From positions 1-9,522 of the forward strand of contig VGBQ01000095.1 of assembly GCA_016870425.1 (NCBI GenBank): a stretch of DNA of 9,522 nucleotides, written 5' to 3'. Positions 8,067 to 9,522 of the stretch are shown in pieces. The position numbers and the translations under genes are program-made. Each line of letters begins with the position of its first letter. Within the stretch, counting starts at the first letter, position 1. The notes under the pieces were generated by a model that did no database searches, had not been told where the DNA came from, and saw only the letters and a program-made list of their open reading frames with translations. This stretch comes from Actinomycetota bacterium (lineage in GTDB: Bacteria; Actinomycetota; Actinomycetes; S36-B12).

Positions 8067-9303
8067 CCGATCGCTCGGGGATGCGCACCGGGGGAGTGCT
8101 CCTGTCCACTGCCGCGTCCCGCAGAGCTCGCGCGTAGGCATCGTCGGTCTGCGCGGCCAGCAGTGACCATCCGTAGGACGTCACGAGTCGCTCCCGAGCG
8201 GCGCCTGCCATGCGCCTGGACGCCGCGCTATCGGTGAGAGCATCGGTCACGGCGGCGGCCAGGCCCGCGACATCGCCCGGCTCGAAGGTGCGCCCCGTCA
8301 CACCATCCTCGACGAACTCCGCGAGTCCGCCTGTGCGCGCGACAACAAGAGGTGCGCCCAGCGCCGCTCCCTCCAGCGCCACCAGACCGAAGGGCTCATA
8401 CAGGCTCGGGATGACGAGGGCATCCGCCGCGGCGATGAGCCCGTGCAGCTCCGGCTCGGGGAGCCAGCCGACGAAGTCCACCGCGCGGCCGAGGCGGCGC
8501 GCGCGCACCTGGGCCTCGAGCTGGTCAGCGTGTCCGCCGCGCCCCGCGATGACGGTGCGCAGACCGGGGGTGCTTCGGCGCAGCCTGGGCAGGGCGTCGA
8601 TGAGTGTGTGCGCGCCCTTCTCCCACTCCAGCCGGCCGACGAAGACGACGAGCGGTCCTGTCGCCCCGTGAGCATCGCGTGCCCGCGAGACCTGGGCCGG
8701 CTTGGCCCGCCACCGTCTCAGGTCGATGCCGTTGGCGACTACCGACACGTGATCACCCGCGAGCGAGAAGAGCTGCTCGACCTCGCGTCGCATGTGCTGG
8801 GAGCAGGTGATGACGTGGTCGGCTTCGTGCACGAGCCAGTGCTCGATGGAGTGGACGGCATCCGACAGCGGGCCGGGCAGCCAGCCCTGGTGCCTGCCGG
8901 CCTCGGTGGCGTGCACCGTGGCGACAAGGGCTTGAGCGCCGAGGACCTCGCGCAGGGTGACCCCCGCGTGGGCGGTCACCCAGTCATGGGCGTGCACGAT
9001 GTCCACCGGCCCCGGGGCGACAGGGATCGTGCTCGAGGCCGCCCTGATCATCCCCGTTTGCATGCCGAGGACCCACGCGAGCAGCGTGTCCTCCTCGAAG
9101 GGCACGGCGGGCGGGTCGTGCGGAGCGCGGATGACGCGCACTCCGTCGACCTCGTCGAGCGAGACCACCGGGTCTGCCGTCTGGGTGAGGACCGTGACGT
9201 CGTCGCCTCGGGCCGCTTGAGCCTGCGTCAGAGCCTGCACGTGGCGCCCGAGCCCGCCGTAGACGATCGGGGGGTACTCCCACGACACGTGGAGCACGCG
9301 CAT
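8047..9303 (-). CDS. GT4 glycosyltransferase, Rv3032-like alpha-1,4-glucosyltransferase, 418 aa
   Basis: Known: Rv3032 is described as an alpha-1,4-glucosyltransferase that elongates MGLP and contributes to glycogen, using a nucleotide-activated glucose. Seen: a GT-B fold with EYPPIVYGGLGRHV (9-22), VHAHDW (103-108), ATEAGRHQGW (132-141), GRLEWEKG (223-230) and the EX7E motif EPFGLVALE with Glu303 and Glu311. Length equals the family norm. The ATG at 9303 is preceded by TATGCT-N6, so it may be leaderless, although the GH57 gene ends only 15 bp upstream on the same strand. GlgM (ADP-glucose plus glucose-1-phosphate to maltose-1-phosphate) is a related GT4 alternative and would pair logically with GlgE, but the signature residues and the GH57 neighbour favour the Rv3032 group. 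Confidence 0.88.
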   Translation of the reverse strand: MRVLHVSWEYPPIVYGGLGRHVQALTQAQAARGDDVTVLTQTADPVVSLDEVDGVRVIRAPHDPPAVPFEEDTLLAWVLGMQTGMIRAASSTIPVAPGPVDIVHAHDWVTAHAGVTLREVLGAQALVATVHATEAGRHQGWLPGPLSDAVHSIEHWLVHEADHVITCSQHMRREVEQLFSLAGDHVSVVANGIDLRRWRAKPAQVSRARDAHGATGPLVVFVGRLEWEKGAHTLIDALPRLRRSTPGLRTVIAGRGGHADQLEAQVRARRLGRAVDFVGWLPEPELHGLIAAADALVIPSLYEPFGLVALEGAALGAPLVVARTGGLAEFVEDGVTGRTFEPGDVAGLAAAVTDALTDSAASRRMAGAARERLVTSYGWSLLAAQTDDAYARALRDAAVDRSTPPVRIPERSVNLLRP

Positions 9304-9309
9304 GGCCCG

Positions 9310-9315
9310 AGCATA
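9310..9315 (-). promoter_or_regulatory. Candidate internal leaderless -10 box of the GT4 gene
   Basis: On the minus strand TATGCT is followed by exactly six bases (CGGGCC) and the ATG at 9303. The box lies in the 15-bp gap between the GH57 stop and the GT4 start. It would let the glycosyltransferase be transcribed independently of the upstream gene. No -35 element is apparent, and no Shine-Dalgarno sequence is visible. Confidence 0.55.
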
Positions 9316-9318
9316 GGG

Positions 9319-9522
9319 CTAGGCCGGTGTCTCCCCGCCGAGGAACGACCGCGCGTCGAGGCTGCCGAACGGGTGGTCGCGCTCCGCGTCACGTGCCGCG
9401 CGCCGGAGTGCGTCGTCGAGCCGGCCCTCGCGCAGGGTGTCGGCGAGGGCGGTGGTCGCCCGGGCGTGGCCGTCGAAGCGGGCTTGTGCGTAGTCCGCTG
9501 CGGTGTCGTGGCTCACCAGGAA
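9319..9522 (-). CDS. GH57/DUF1957 1,4-alpha-glucan branching enzyme, C-terminal 67 residues (partial)
   Basis: Known for the family: GH57 branching enzymes (Rv3031 in M. tuberculosis) create alpha-1,6 branches in alpha-1,4-glucan. Seen: only the end of the protein, reading FLVSHDTAADYAQAR at the window edge, then a helical stretch (HARATTALADTLREGRLDDA) and HPFGSLDARSF near the C-terminus. This matches my memory of the DUF1957 C-terminal domain. The frame is open to the window edge, so the start and the catalytic domain lie outside; the GTG at 9516 is internal. Its position directly before the Rv3032-like gene on the same strand mirrors the Rv3031-Rv3032 pair and raises confidence beyond what 67 residues alone allow. 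Confidence 0.75.
   Translation of the reverse strand, partial: FLVSHDTAADYAQARFDGHARATTALADTLREGRLDDALRRAARDAERDHPFGSLDARSFLGGETPA

Noticed and set aside
7320..8141. Open frame of 273 codons on the minus strand opposite the acetyltransferase
   Set aside because: It is antisense to clear hexapeptide repeats and spans the ends of two real genes; it has no domain of its own.

Overview
The window is very GC-rich DNA carrying eight tightly packed protein genes and no RNA genes. Codon use, the gene families (GlgE, DUF3417-type GlgP, an Rv3032-like glycosyltransferase) and start sites with a TANNNT box 6-7 nt upstream and no Shine-Dalgarno all point to an actinomycete (Actinomycetota). The sequence does not fix the genus, and nothing shows it is a mycobacterium. 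All family comparisons are from memory, not from a search.

Layout: (1) 1-428, minus: N-terminus of GlgE (maltosyltransferase), cut by the window edge, with a lysine/proline/alanine repeat tail. (2) 429-793: non-coding divergent control region with a perfect 23-bp inverted repeat, GC-rich 30-bp repeats and candidate leaderless promoters facing both ways. (3) 794-3394, plus: alpha-glucan phosphorylase GlgP. (4) 3409-5541, minus: debranching enzyme GlgX, tail to tail with glgP. (5) 5542-5644: divergent promoter region. (6) 5645-8066, plus: three-gene operon of an enoyl-CoA hydratase-like protein, an SAM-dependent methyltransferase overlapping it by 4 bp, and a left-handed beta-helix acetyltransferase. 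(7) 8047-9522, minus: GT4 glycosyltransferase (20-bp 3' overlap with the acetyltransferase), preceded by the C-terminus of a GH57/DUF1957 branching enzyme that runs off the window.

Almost everything concerns alpha-1,4-glucan. GlgE, the GT4 enzyme and the GH57 enzyme would build and branch glucan; GlgP and GlgX would degrade and trim it. The methyltransferase and acetyltransferase resemble Rv3038c and Rv3034c of the mycobacterial methylglucose lipopolysaccharide (MGLP) region, and the crotonase sits where echA17 (Rv3039c) sits there. The right half reproduces that region's convergent plan (crotonase > methyltransferase > acetyltransferase > < GT4 < GH57); the left half reproduces the divergent glgE/glgP pair (Rv1327c/Rv1328). 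The most interesting reading is that two loci separate in M. tuberculosis lie together here, suggesting a methylated/acylated intracellular glucan linked to classical glycogen turnover. This is inference from homology and position.
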